Shown piece after piece: positions 17,185-25,068 of a stretch of 64,000 bases of DNA. The position numbers and the translations under genes are program-made. The notes beneath the pieces are model-generated. The model made no database searches, had not been told where the DNA came from, and worked only from the letters and a program-made list of their open reading frames with translations. This DNA is from G963664225 sp964538065. Its GTDB lineage: Bacteria; Verrucomicrobiota; Verrucomicrobiia; Limisphaerales; UBA1319. The stretch is from positions 1 to 64,000 of the forward strand of contig CAZIDG010000001.1 of NCBI GenBank assembly GCA_964538065.1, read 5' to 3'. How positions within the stretch are numbered: the stretch's first letter is position 1; each line of letters opens with the position of its first letter.

Positions 17185-20100
17185 ATGACACATGTAAATA
17201 CCTTTTCAGGTGTTCTCAAGGTTCTAGGGGTATTGGTTTATGCCGGGGCTTTTGTTCTAAATGCGCAAACGCGCACCAATTGGGTGACGCATACCGCCGA
17301 TGAGGGTGCAGGTTCGTTGCGGCAGGTGCTTGCTGAATCTCAATCCAACGATGTCATTCAGGTCACTGCGACGGGGGTCATCCAATTGACCCATGGGGAA
17401 TTACGCATTGATAAACCCATTGTCATTCAAGGTCCTGGCGCCACGAATTTAACCATTAGCGGGAGCGAAGCCGCTCGTGTTTTCCGGGTGGATGCCGGTG
17501 GTGTGCTGGCCTTGCGGGATGTCACGGTCGCCAATGGCCAGGCGTATGTGGGGGGAGGGCTTGCAAACTATGGAGGACCGGTCGAATTAACACGATGTGT
17601 CTTTACCAATAACACCGCGGTCCCGTTGAAGCTGCCAAGGGAATATGGTGATCCGGGTTACAATGCCAACCTGAGTTCAGGTCTAAGCGTGCTGCCGTAC
17701 AAAGCCTATAGTTCATGGGGTGGCGCGGTTTATAATGCAGGAATACTCTCGATTACGAATTGTACATTTTCTGGAAATAAGGCCGTTGGGGCGGATGGCG
17801 GGAATAGTTCTGAGAGTTTACATCTCATTGGAGGTATAGGTGGCGACGGGGGTGGTGGTGCGGTTTTTAATGCCCATGAACTGGCTATTGTTTCGAGTAC
17901 ATTTTTGGGCAACAAGGTGATCGGGGGGCGTGGTGGAGATGGTGATTTGACCGTTCAATATCCGGTGATTTATTTTCCAGTAAAATATACTGATGGATTA
18001 CCTGGGGGAGATGGCTTGGGTGCTTGCTTGTTCAATTCTGGGGAATCCAGGGTCATTAATTCGACATTTACGCAAAATCAAGCTTGTGGCGGAGCAGGGG
18101 GGGATGGGGGCACCAATAGTAGCGATTTCCTAACTCATGACAAGGGGAGCCGAGGATTTGGAGGGAGTGCTAAGGGAGCAGGCTTTTATAATAATGGAGG
18201 GTTGTCGATTTCCCATTGTACATTAGCCAGTAATCACGTTGTTGGTGGTTCCTCTGGACTAGGTAATTCAGTCTCCTTCATCGTTGGAAGTAGGATTGTT
18301 GATGGTACGATTTTCAACACGAACGGTTATGTGTCCATGTCTTGTTCAATCGTTGCAGGTACAGTCATGCCATCTGCCATTCCTTTGCCTCCGAGCCAAG
18401 CTCGCAGTAATATTGTGGGTGGAGTCATCGATGGCGGGTTTAATTTGTGTTCGGATGCCAGTGCTGCCTTTACAGAGCCGACGAGCCGCATAAATGTGAA
18501 TCCTGGTTTGCTGCCATTGACCGATAACGGTGGCCCCACATGGACCATGGCGTTGAACGCAGGCAGTCCTGCCGTGGATGCCATTCCCGCATCGAATTCA
18601 CTATTCATGGATCAACGCGGTCAGCCGCGTCCCGAGGGTACCGCTTCTGATATTGGAGCCTTTGAAGGCCGCATTGTAACTCCATTGGTTGTGCCGGCGT
18701 ATCCGTCGAGTCTTGCCGGTGTATCCGGCGGTGCTGTCCTGCTGGACCCATCGGTCAATGGATATCCTGCACCAACATCCTATCAGTGGGTCAAAGACGG
18801 GCAGGTATTGGTTGGAGCCACCAACGCGGTACTGGCCATTACCAATATGCAGGCAATCGATGCTGGTTTGTACCAGCTTCGTGCAGACAACGGCTTTACG
18901 TCCATTGTGAGCCCCAGTTTTGAGGTCACAATGAATGGGAATCTGTCTTCCATTGGCGAGGCCCTGGAAGCCACGAACCTGCCTTGGAGCACAATGAATG
19001 TGTTGGATGCCGGGAATCATCCATCATGGCAGGTCCAGAGTACCAATGTGCACGATGGAACGACGGCCTTGTCTTATGAGGTTCGTGAAGGTCAATCAAC
19101 GGTTCCCTTAACTACGGAGATCGAGGGACCTGGGGTTCTCTCCTTTTGGACCAGCGCACAGTCTTTGCGTACAAAAGTGTATTGTATTATGGATGGAACG
19201 TTGCTCATGACAGCATGGCAGGATAATGCAGCATATTGGCGTTGGATGCCGAACGCGCTTCATATTCCAGAAGGCCGGCATACGATTGCATGGCAGGCAG
19301 AGGCATCGACTTTTTTATGGTTTGAACCCAATATTGTTAACCTTGATGGAGTCGTGTATGCGCCCGGTTCAGTGGCTCCTGCATGGAGTTCGGTAATCAT
19401 CCCCACAAACAGTCTATCTGCTGGGACTACTGCTGACATGCGGGCTCTGGTTTTGGGAACGCCACCGCTTCGGTATGGTGTCTATCGTGAGGGAGAACTC
19501 ATCCTAAGCCAGACCCAAAGTCCAGCATTCAAGTTTGCGAATCAGGATAGTTCAGTGACGCTTCAGCTCACCAATCTCCAAAAAAATGCGGATTATACCC
19601 TTGTTGTCAGTAATCAGTTTGGGAGCATATCGACCAATTTCAGCCTGGTTGTTACATCCAGTGCTCCTTATATGGTGGTGCAACCCCATGAAACGCCTTG
19701 TACCGACGGCGCTGAAGTACATCTCAACAGTTTGGCGGGTGGGTCAGAGCCTTTGTCGTATCAATGGAAGTTCAATGGAATGGACCTGCCTGGCGAAACC
19801 AATGCGTCGCTGATCATTTCCAATATGGATGCATCTCGCTATGGCGATTACCAGGTTCGTGTGGCCAATGCGATGGGATCCGTTGTGAGTTCTGTGGCTG
19901 CCCTTCTTGAGCCACTGCCTGTATCGGATGTCCTTGATGCTCCTGGCTTCGAGTGGGAGGTGTCATCGAATGCCTTTTGGTATGGTCAGACCTTGACATC
20001 CTCTGACGGTTTTGGCGCGGCGCGGACTTTTTTAAATGAATCCATTACCAATTCATCGATAAGTACCACGGTGGAATATCCTGGTAACATTTCGTTTTCC

Positions 20101-22566
20101 TGGTGGTTAAGCGGTTCCACCAATAGTTGCTTCCAATTTTGGGTTGATGGATCGTTAATGACGACCCTCAATGGTTCTGCCGGCCAGACAAACCAATGGC
20201 TGTCCTTCAGCCAGACCCTGGATTCGGGCAAGCACACTTTAACCTGGGTTCTTGTGGATCTTTACGACAATGCCCTGCATCCTTCGGCCTGCTTGGATCA
20301 GGTGACGTTTAACTCTGGCGCAATACCGGTAAAGGCACAACTGGTGTCGCCATCCAATCAGCACCTGGCCGCCCAGACCATGATGCAACAGGCGGTGACA
20401 TGGAGCGGCACCAAACCCATCTTTTGCCAGTGGTTCTTGAATGGCCAACCCATATCCGGCGCCACCAACCCAACGTACAGGATTGAGCAGGCGTCTGCTC
20501 ATGATGCTGGGGCCTATTCGGTGGTGGTCAGTAATTATTACAGTTCGACGAATATCAGCGGCATGCGTGTTGCGGTCGATGCCAGGACCCTTGGTGAATC
20601 GCTGGGCGAGTCCAATCTGGTCTGGCAAACGGGAAACGATTCGCCATGGTTTTCGCCCGATGACATGACCATGGAGGGACAGCCAGTCCTGAGATGCGGT
20701 TCCATGATCACGACCAATAACTCCATACTCAATACGACCGTAGGTGGTCCTGCCCGTTTGTCGTTTCATTATCGGATGGAGCAGGGGGGCGCAGCAATGG
20801 CTGTCTATGTGGATGGCGCTTCATATGCCAACATACCTGTGAGCACCAACTGGAATGTGTTCGAAATTCCACTCGATGTCGGGCCTCATGCCATTGAATG
20901 GAGATGTCAGCCGTCAGCCATCGATGGGGCAGTTCCTTCGGCTGCCTACCTGGCGGATGTTCGGGTGGATCGGGTTGGTTTCGCGCCGTCGTTGAACATC
21001 AAAATGCCCTATCGCATTGTGGACGCCGGGTGCAACATAACCTTGTTCGCCTGGCCCAAAACATTCGCGCCAGCACGATGCCAATGGTATCGCAATGGCG
21101 CCGCGATCGAGGGAGCCAACGCGCTGTTTCTGGAGCTGACCAATATGCAAACCGCGATCTGCGGTGAGTACATGCTTCATGCGGAAAACGAATTCGGAGT
21201 GTCGGACTATGTGTTCAATGCTGGCATCAATATGCCATTGCTGGAGAGTCTCAATGCCACCAATCTGGTCTGGACGATTCGAACAAACGGTTGTGATTAT
21301 CTCGGCCAGAACGCAGATACCCACGATGGTTCACATGCTGTCTTGGTCCGTCTCAGAACGGGTTACTATTCCGGATCATCTCTAAATACGACTGTAGTAG
21401 GGCCGGGTTGGTTGAGCTTTTGGTGGAAAGTAAAAAGTGGTACTTACCCCATTCAGTGCAAATTCAGTTGTAGTTATATGTCCAGCACAAGTACTGTGAC
21501 TCTGACAAACAGTGAAGACTGGCAAATGGCCAGAGTCTTTATCTCTACGCCGCAAACCAATTTGCTGTCATGGAGCATTGTTGTTCCTTCATCCAGTTAT
21601 TTTTATGCCCAGGAAGACGGTGTTTGGCTCGATGAAGTATCCTATCAGCCTCTCTCCGACACCACCCTGGAAAATGCGCTGGATTGGACGGGAAATAAAC
21701 TCATTGTCGGCTCTGGCCAATATTCAGGTTCGGGGGGGCTATGGTATGGCCAAACCCGGGTTTCTCACGATGGGATGGATGCGGCCGAAGTGCTGATTCG
21801 TACCAACGATATAAGACAGCGTCCCACTCTTTCAACGACGGTGAGAGGTCCTGGCATCCTTTCATTTTGGTATAAAATCGAGGCGCCGACCAACGAGGCT
21901 GTCCTGCGTTTTTCGACGTTGACTTTATACGGAGATTCTCCCGAATGGCGGAAAGCATCGATCGTTCTGCCTGAAACAAGTGTCATATATAAATTTGAGT
22001 TCTCGACCAATTCCATGTCCGGCTTGAAGAACGATGCTCGTGCGTGGGTCGATGAATTGACGTTCATTCCTGGTGGTGTGCCCCCGGTTATTATCCAGGG
22101 CCCGACGAATATGGTGGCCCTGGCGGGCCCAACCATTTATTTCGAATCCAATATTGTCGCCACCGGCAACCAGCCCTTTACCTACCTCCTACAACGTGAC
22201 CAATATGTAAGGCGATCATCCACATTGACCGCTCTATTGCTTGCAGGAAATGTCACCAACACCGGTCCATGGAACCTCATTGTGACCAATAAATACGGTT
22301 CAGCCACCAACCAGTTTTATTTGGCGGTGCATCCCAAGGGCAGCAAGCCGGGGCAGCCGGCTCTGGGCTCGATTGAACGTGAGTCGGGTGGCATCAAACT
22401 CAATCTCCAGGCAGACGAGGGATGGTACTATTGGTTGCAGACCTCGACCAACCTGGTGGATTGGGAAAACTGCCAGAATGTATTTAACATGCCCGGCGGC
22501 AGTTCCATTGAGAGTCCTGTCAACACCAACGAGCCCGTTCGATATTATCGCCTCATGACACAGTAG
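17185..22566 (+). CDS. Giant secreted protein: beta-helix, Ig-like and jelly-roll modules
   Basis: A 1793-residue exported protein with a signal peptide (about 1-27). Residues about 30-500 form a right-handed beta-helix of the polymorphic outer membrane/choice-of-anchor Q type (ISNCTFSGN-like repeats, NNGGLSISHCTLASN, ending RGQPRPEGTASDIGAFEG). Six Ig-like domains then alternate with five modules carrying the motif TTV-x-GPG-x-LSFW (for example LSTTVRGPGILSFWYKI). The C-terminus (YWLQTSTNLVDW to VRYYRLMTQ) is a module shared with other secreted proteins here. The ATG at 17185 is the only sensible start. It is probably a surface or secreted adhesion or polymer-binding protein; no enzyme motif is visible. 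Confidence 0.85.
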   Translation: MTHVNTFSGVLKVLGVLVYAGAFVLNAQTRTNWVTHTADEGAGSLRQVLAESQSNDVIQVTATGVIQLTHGELRIDKPIVIQGPGATNLTISGSEAARVFRVDAGGVLALRDVTVANGQAYVGGGLANYGGPVELTRCVFTNNTAVPLKLPREYGDPGYNANLSSGLSVLPYKAYSSWGGAVYNAGILSITNCTFSGNKAVGADGGNSSESLHLIGGIGGDGGGGAVFNAHELAIVSSTFLGNKVIGGRGGDGDLTVQYPVIYFPVKYTDGLPGGDGLGACLFNSGESRVINSTFTQNQACGGAGGDGGTNSSDFLTHDKGSRGFGGSAKGAGFYNNGGLSISHCTLASNHVVGGSSGLGNSVSFIVGSRIVDGTIFNTNGYVSMSCSIVAGTVMPSAIPLPPSQARSNIVGGVIDGGFNLCSDASAAFTEPTSRINVNPGLLPLTDNGGPTWTMALNAGSPAVDAIPASNSLFMDQRGQPRPEGTASDIGAFEGRIVTPLVVPAYPSSLAGVSGGAVLLDPSVNGYPAPTSYQWVKDGQVLVGATNAVLAITNMQAIDAGLYQLRADNGFTSIVSPSFEVTMNGNLSSIGEALEATNLPWSTMNVLDAGNHPSWQVQSTNVHDGTTALSYEVREGQSTVPLTTEIEGPGVLSFWTSAQSLRTKVYCIMDGTLLMTAWQDNAAYWRWMPNALHIPEGRHTIAWQAEASTFLWFEPNIVNLDGVVYAPGSVAPAWSSVIIPTNSLSAGTTADMRALVLGTPPLRYGVYREGELILSQTQSPAFKFANQDSSVTLQLTNLQKNADYTLVVSNQFGSISTNFSLVVTSSAPYMVVQPHETPCTDGAEVHLNSLAGGSEPLSYQWKFNGMDLPGETNASLIISNMDASRYGDYQVRVANAMGSVVSSVAALLEPLPVSDVLDAPGFEWEVSSNAFWYGQTLTSSDGFGAARTFLNESITNSSISTTVEYPGNISFSWWLSGSTNSCFQFWVDGSLMTTLNGSAGQTNQWLSFSQTLDSGKHTLTWVLVDLYDNALHPSACLDQVTFNSGAIPVKAQLVSPSNQHLAAQTMMQQAVTWSGTKPIFCQWFLNGQPISGATNPTYRIEQASAHDAGAYSVVVSNYYSSTNISGMRVAVDARTLGESLGESNLVWQTGNDSPWFSPDDMTMEGQPVLRCGSMITTNNSILNTTVGGPARLSFHYRMEQGGAAMAVYVDGASYANIPVSTNWNVFEIPLDVGPHAIEWRCQPSAIDGAVPSAAYLADVRVDRVGFAPSLNIKMPYRIVDAGCNITLFAWPKTFAPARCQWYRNGAAIEGANALFLELTNMQTAICGEYMLHAENEFGVSDYVFNAGINMPLLESLNATNLVWTIRTNGCDYLGQNADTHDGSHAVLVRLRTGYYSGSSLNTTVVGPGWLSFWWKVKSGTYPIQCKFSCSYMSSTSTVTLTNSEDWQMARVFISTPQTNLLSWSIVVPSSSYFYAQEDGVWLDEVSYQPLSDTTLENALDWTGNKLIVGSGQYSGSGGLWYGQTRVSHDGMDAAEVLIRTNDIRQRPTLSTTVRGPGILSFWYKIEAPTNEAVLRFSTLTLYGDSPEWRKASIVLPETSVIYKFEFSTNSMSGLKNDARAWVDELTFIPGGVPPVIIQGPTNMVALAGPTIYFESNIVATGNQPFTYLLQRDQYVRRSSTLTALLLAGNVTNTGPWNLIVTNKYGSATNQFYLAVHPKGSKPGQPALGSIERESGGIKLNLQADEGWYYWLQTSTNLVDWENCQNVFNMPGGSSIESPVNTNEPVRYYRLMTQ

Positions 22567-22604
22567 GCGCCGTGCAACGATGATCAGTCCAGATCCTTAC
22601 GCTG

Positions 22605-22641
22605 GGACACGCCTATGGATGGCCATGGCGTGTCCTTTTTT
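22605..22641 (+). terminator. Intrinsic terminator of the 1793-residue protein gene
   Basis: A perfect 9-base stem, GGACACGCC at 22605-22613 and GGCGTGTCC at 22627-22635, is followed by six T residues. It lies 39 bases after the stop of the + strand gene. It also overlaps the 3' end and stop codon of sixA on the opposite strand. Confidence 0.88.
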
Positions 22642-23179
22642 GACATCCTCCGCATGGTTTGCCATTGCGCTGTGATTTGCCCAGACGGATCAGGATTTTC
22701 GGGGGAAGGAGCCACTCCAGTTGGGCACAGCATTCATGCTTGAGCGGATTGGCATTCAGGAGAATCAAACCTGCCTTCTTCAAGAGAATGGCCAGATGCG
22801 GTCCCCCGCAGGTTAACAGTCCGGCAAATTGGCTTAAGTACGGTTCATGGCCAACCAAAAGCAGTGCCTTTTTGCCGCGATATTTGTGCAAGAGTTCCTG
22901 GATTAAGGCCTGTGGGTCACCATTGGCGGCCAGGTGTTCGCTCAAGTGCAGGTTGCCTTCGAGACCCAGTGCCTTGGCAGCGATTTCCGCTGTCTGCCGT
23001 GCGCGCGTAAAGGGACTCGATACGATGGCATCGACCTTGAGCTTTAAGACGGCCATTCCAGCAGCCACGGCCTTGGTTTTTTGGATTCCCTCCGGTGTCA
23101 AAGGGCGCTCCGCATCGTGAGCAAACGTCTTCGGATTGGGCTCGCCGGCCCTTCCATGCCTCATCAGGTACAACTCCAT
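22613..23179 (-). CDS. sixA: Phosphohistidine phosphatase SixA
   Basis: A 188-residue histidine phosphatase superfamily protein. The N-terminus MELYLMRHGRAG carries the RHG catalytic motif (residues 7-9), then ERPLTPEGIQKT, SSPFTRARQTAEI, and LLVGHEPYLSQFAGLL with the second catalytic histidine. SixA removes phosphate from phosphohistidine, classically on HPt or PTS proteins. It is about 25 residues longer than E. coli SixA; the basic tail overlaps the terminator of the opposite gene. It is divergent from the DJ-1/PfpI gene. Confidence 0.92.
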   Translation of the reverse strand: MELYLMRHGRAGEPNPKTFAHDAERPLTPEGIQKTKAVAAGMAVLKLKVDAIVSSPFTRARQTAEIAAKALGLEGNLHLSEHLAANGDPQALIQELLHKYRGKKALLLVGHEPYLSQFAGLLTCGGPHLAILLKKAGLILLNANPLKHECCAQLEWLLPPKILIRLGKSQRNGKPCGGCQKRTRHGHP

Positions 23180-23274
23180 AGGCTAACCATAACCAAAAAA
23201 GTGCAAAACGCGAATGGAATGATGAACAGGCCACCGGGTTGCACGACGACCGTTTCCGGGTAATTTTAATCAGG

Positions 23275-23793
23275 ATGAAAAAGGTGCTCATATTCGTGGG
23301 GGAATGCTACGAGGATCTGGAGTTGTGGTATCCCAAACTTCGTCTCGAGGAGGCGGGACATTCGGTGAAACTGGCCGGTCCAGCCCTGAAAACATTTCGT
23401 GGCAAACATGGTTACCCGGCCCAGTCGGATATGCTCCTCAGTGAAGCTGAAAGCAGGGATTTCGACGGATTGGTCATCCCGGGGGGGTATATGCCCGACA
23501 GCCTTCGCCGTGACCCCAAGGTGCTTTCGCTAACCCGTGAAATGTTCGAGGAAAACAAACTGATCGCCTTTATCTGCCACGGGGGGTGGATTCCCATTTC
23601 CGCTAAAATTGTGCGAGGGAAAAAAGCTGCTGGGTCTCTGGGCATCAAGGACGATTTGGAAAACGCCGGAGCTATATGGACCGACGCCCCTGTGGTGATT
23701 GATGGGAATCTTGTGTCCAGTCGCATCCCGCCGGATCTGCCATATTTTGGCAAGGCCATCGTCGAATGGCTTGCCCGTCAGGGAAACACTTAA
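23275..23793 (+). CDS. DJ-1/PfpI family protein (type 1 glutamine amidotransferase-like)
   Basis: A 172-residue protein of the DJ-1/PfpI superfamily. The nucleophile elbow is FICHGGW with the usual Cys-His pair near residue 104, and GLVIPGGYMPDSLRRDP gives the oxyanion-side loop. The glutamate near the N-terminus (GECYEDLELWYP) fits the PfpI/YhbO subgroup. Members act as proteases, chaperones or glyoxalase/deglycase-like enzymes; the activity here cannot be assigned. The ATG at 23275 is chosen because the KKVLIFVG strand starts there; an upstream start would add 12 unusual residues. Confidence 0.9.
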   Translation: MKKVLIFVGECYEDLELWYPKLRLEEAGHSVKLAGPALKTFRGKHGYPAQSDMLLSEAESRDFDGLVIPGGYMPDSLRRDPKVLSLTREMFEENKLIAFICHGGWIPISAKIVRGKKAAGSLGIKDDLENAGAIWTDAPVVIDGNLVSSRIPPDLPYFGKAIVEWLARQGNT

Positions 23794-23821
23794 GGTCGGC
23801 TCCGGCCCGACCTCAAGTGTT
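23785..23821. terminator. Long hairpin overlapping the PfpI stop codon
   Basis: A 15-base stem with one mismatch (left arm 23785-23799, right arm 23807-23821, GC-rich 7-base loop) covers the TAA of the DJ-1/PfpI gene and lies between two convergent genes. There is no clear T-tract on either side, so it may act as a bidirectional terminator or as a 3'-end-protecting structure. Confidence 0.55.
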
Positions 23822-23870
23822 CATTCAAGAGTACGATCCAAGGACATTCCTCATCTCCCTGATGGTGTCC

Positions 23871-24344
23871 TCATGACACCTTGGCGGTTTCTGTGTCCGG
23901 AGAAGCCTTTTCGTTGTCGGCATGGTTCTTGTCCTCGTTCATCCGCAAAGTAGCCAGTTTGGCCGTGTCTCCAAACCACGTAATGCCTCCGCATCGGGTA
24001 CACATGCGCGCGGTGGTGGTCACGTTGCTGTCTTGGAAGGTCCAGAATTTTGTCCTTTGAGGACGGAAATATACCAATCCTGTGCCCTGCACATGACCCT
24101 CCACCATTTCATCATGATGGCAGAATGGGCATAGCACCCGCACGCGTTCCACATCTCGATGGCTGGGAACCACTTTCACCATCTCATCAAGGTCTTCTTT
24201 GATAAACCGGGTTGAGTCACCGACTTTGCGAAAGGTGATCAGATTTTCCTTCATCCAGCGATAAAGCGTCGGTTCGCCAACATCCAGATACTCAGCGGCT
24301 TCCTTGATCGAATACCATTTGGGCTTTTGATCGTTTGTTTCCAT
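23871..24344 (-). CDS. Helix-turn-helix protein with C-terminal zinc ribbon
   Basis: A 157-residue protein. Residues about 8-57 are an excisionase/MerR-like HTH_17 domain (YSIKEAAEYLDVGEPTLYRWM, with the recognition helix and TRFIKEDLDEMV wing). Residues about 69-130 hold two Cys pairs, CPFC and CTRCGG, about 45 residues apart, in a segment (GLVYFRPQRTKFWTF) resembling the small DUF6487-type zinc-ribbon domain. The fusion suggests a DNA-binding regulator with a metal-stabilised or metal-sensing domain; the target is unknown. The start at 24344 is preferred because the upstream extension is hydrophobic and unlike the family. It is divergent from the 203-residue membrane protein gene. Confidence 0.78.
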   Translation of the reverse strand: METNDQKPKWYSIKEAAEYLDVGEPTLYRWMKENLITFRKVGDSTRFIKEDLDEMVKVVPSHRDVERVRVLCPFCHHDEMVEGHVQGTGLVYFRPQRTKFWTFQDSNVTTTARMCTRCGGITWFGDTAKLATLRMNEDKNHADNEKASPDTETAKVS

Positions 24345-24456
24345 AAATCTAATTAAAAATACAATAAAGAAACAAAAACGCAAATAAAAGTTGTAAATGA
24401 TAGCAAATGGATGTATATAAAATTAAAAGAAACCATAAAAAAGGAATGTGTGGTTT
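24345..24456. promoter_or_regulatory. AT-rich divergent promoter region
   Basis: This 112-base gap between the HTH regulator and the membrane protein gene is strongly AT-rich (runs such as AATTAAAAATACAATAAAG and TATATAAAATTAAAAG), unlike neighbouring coding DNA. It most likely carries two divergent promoters and possibly an operator for the HTH protein. No specific operator repeat could be recognised. Confidence 0.5.
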
Positions 24457-25068
24457 ATGAAACTCAATAAATGGAACCCCTTGGCCGATGGCCAGAGCCG
24501 CGCAGCCCTACAACGTCGCAACCTCCAGGCTCAGATATTACTCCAACGCACCCAACGCCTTAACGGCAGTTGCAGGGATCCAAATCATGGTGGTGAAGGA
24601 ATGGTTCAGGTGCATAATTCCATAAATACCGTATCAGCAAATAGTTATACAATAATATGGATTGTTATTACCTGCCTGGTGGCGGCCGTGCTCTTGGGAC
24701 TGTGGTGGGGCCATACTCCAAAACGCCAGGTCATGCTGACAAAGGATCACGGATTGACGAGCTATGGCGTGCTGTTGGAAGAATTGAATCGAGCCCAAAC
24801 CAATCCCGTCATTCGAACAATTCGCTTGGGCACAAACGATTTGCAGGTGGGTGTCCTTGAAGACAAGGAAGCGGGTCAGATCATTTATTACCTCCCTGGC
24901 GCCTTTTCATCCCGATCGGTAACTCAACCCCATTCCATTCGTGCCTTCAGTCTGTTTGAGCAAGATCGCCTCGTAATCGTCATTCTGGGAGACGGTTCAG
25001 TCCAACAAGTCTCCCTGGAGCGATTCATTGCTTTGTTGGAATCCAATAATGTCCGCAACCTCCGGTGA
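24457..25068 (+). CDS. Hypothetical single-pass membrane protein
   Basis: A 203-residue protein of unknown function. The first 55 residues are polar and basic, then one membrane helix (about residues 63-83: IIWIVITCLVAAVLLGLWWG), then an approximately 115-residue soluble domain with SYGVLLEELNRAQ and IIYYLPGAF. The soluble domain vaguely resembles the extracytoplasmic domain of FtsH (a helix-plus-strand unit just after a membrane helix), but this is weak. An AAGGAA ribosome binding site precedes the ATG at 24457. It overlaps or abuts the next membrane protein gene, so the two are probably co-translated. Confidence 0.7.
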   Translation: MKLNKWNPLADGQSRAALQRRNLQAQILLQRTQRLNGSCRDPNHGGEGMVQVHNSINTVSANSYTIIWIVITCLVAAVLLGLWWGHTPKRQVMLTKDHGLTSYGVLLEELNRAQTNPVIRTIRLGTNDLQVGVLEDKEAGQIIYYLPGAFSSRSVTQPHSIRAFSLFEQDRLVIVILGDGSVQQVSLERFIALLESNNVRNLR

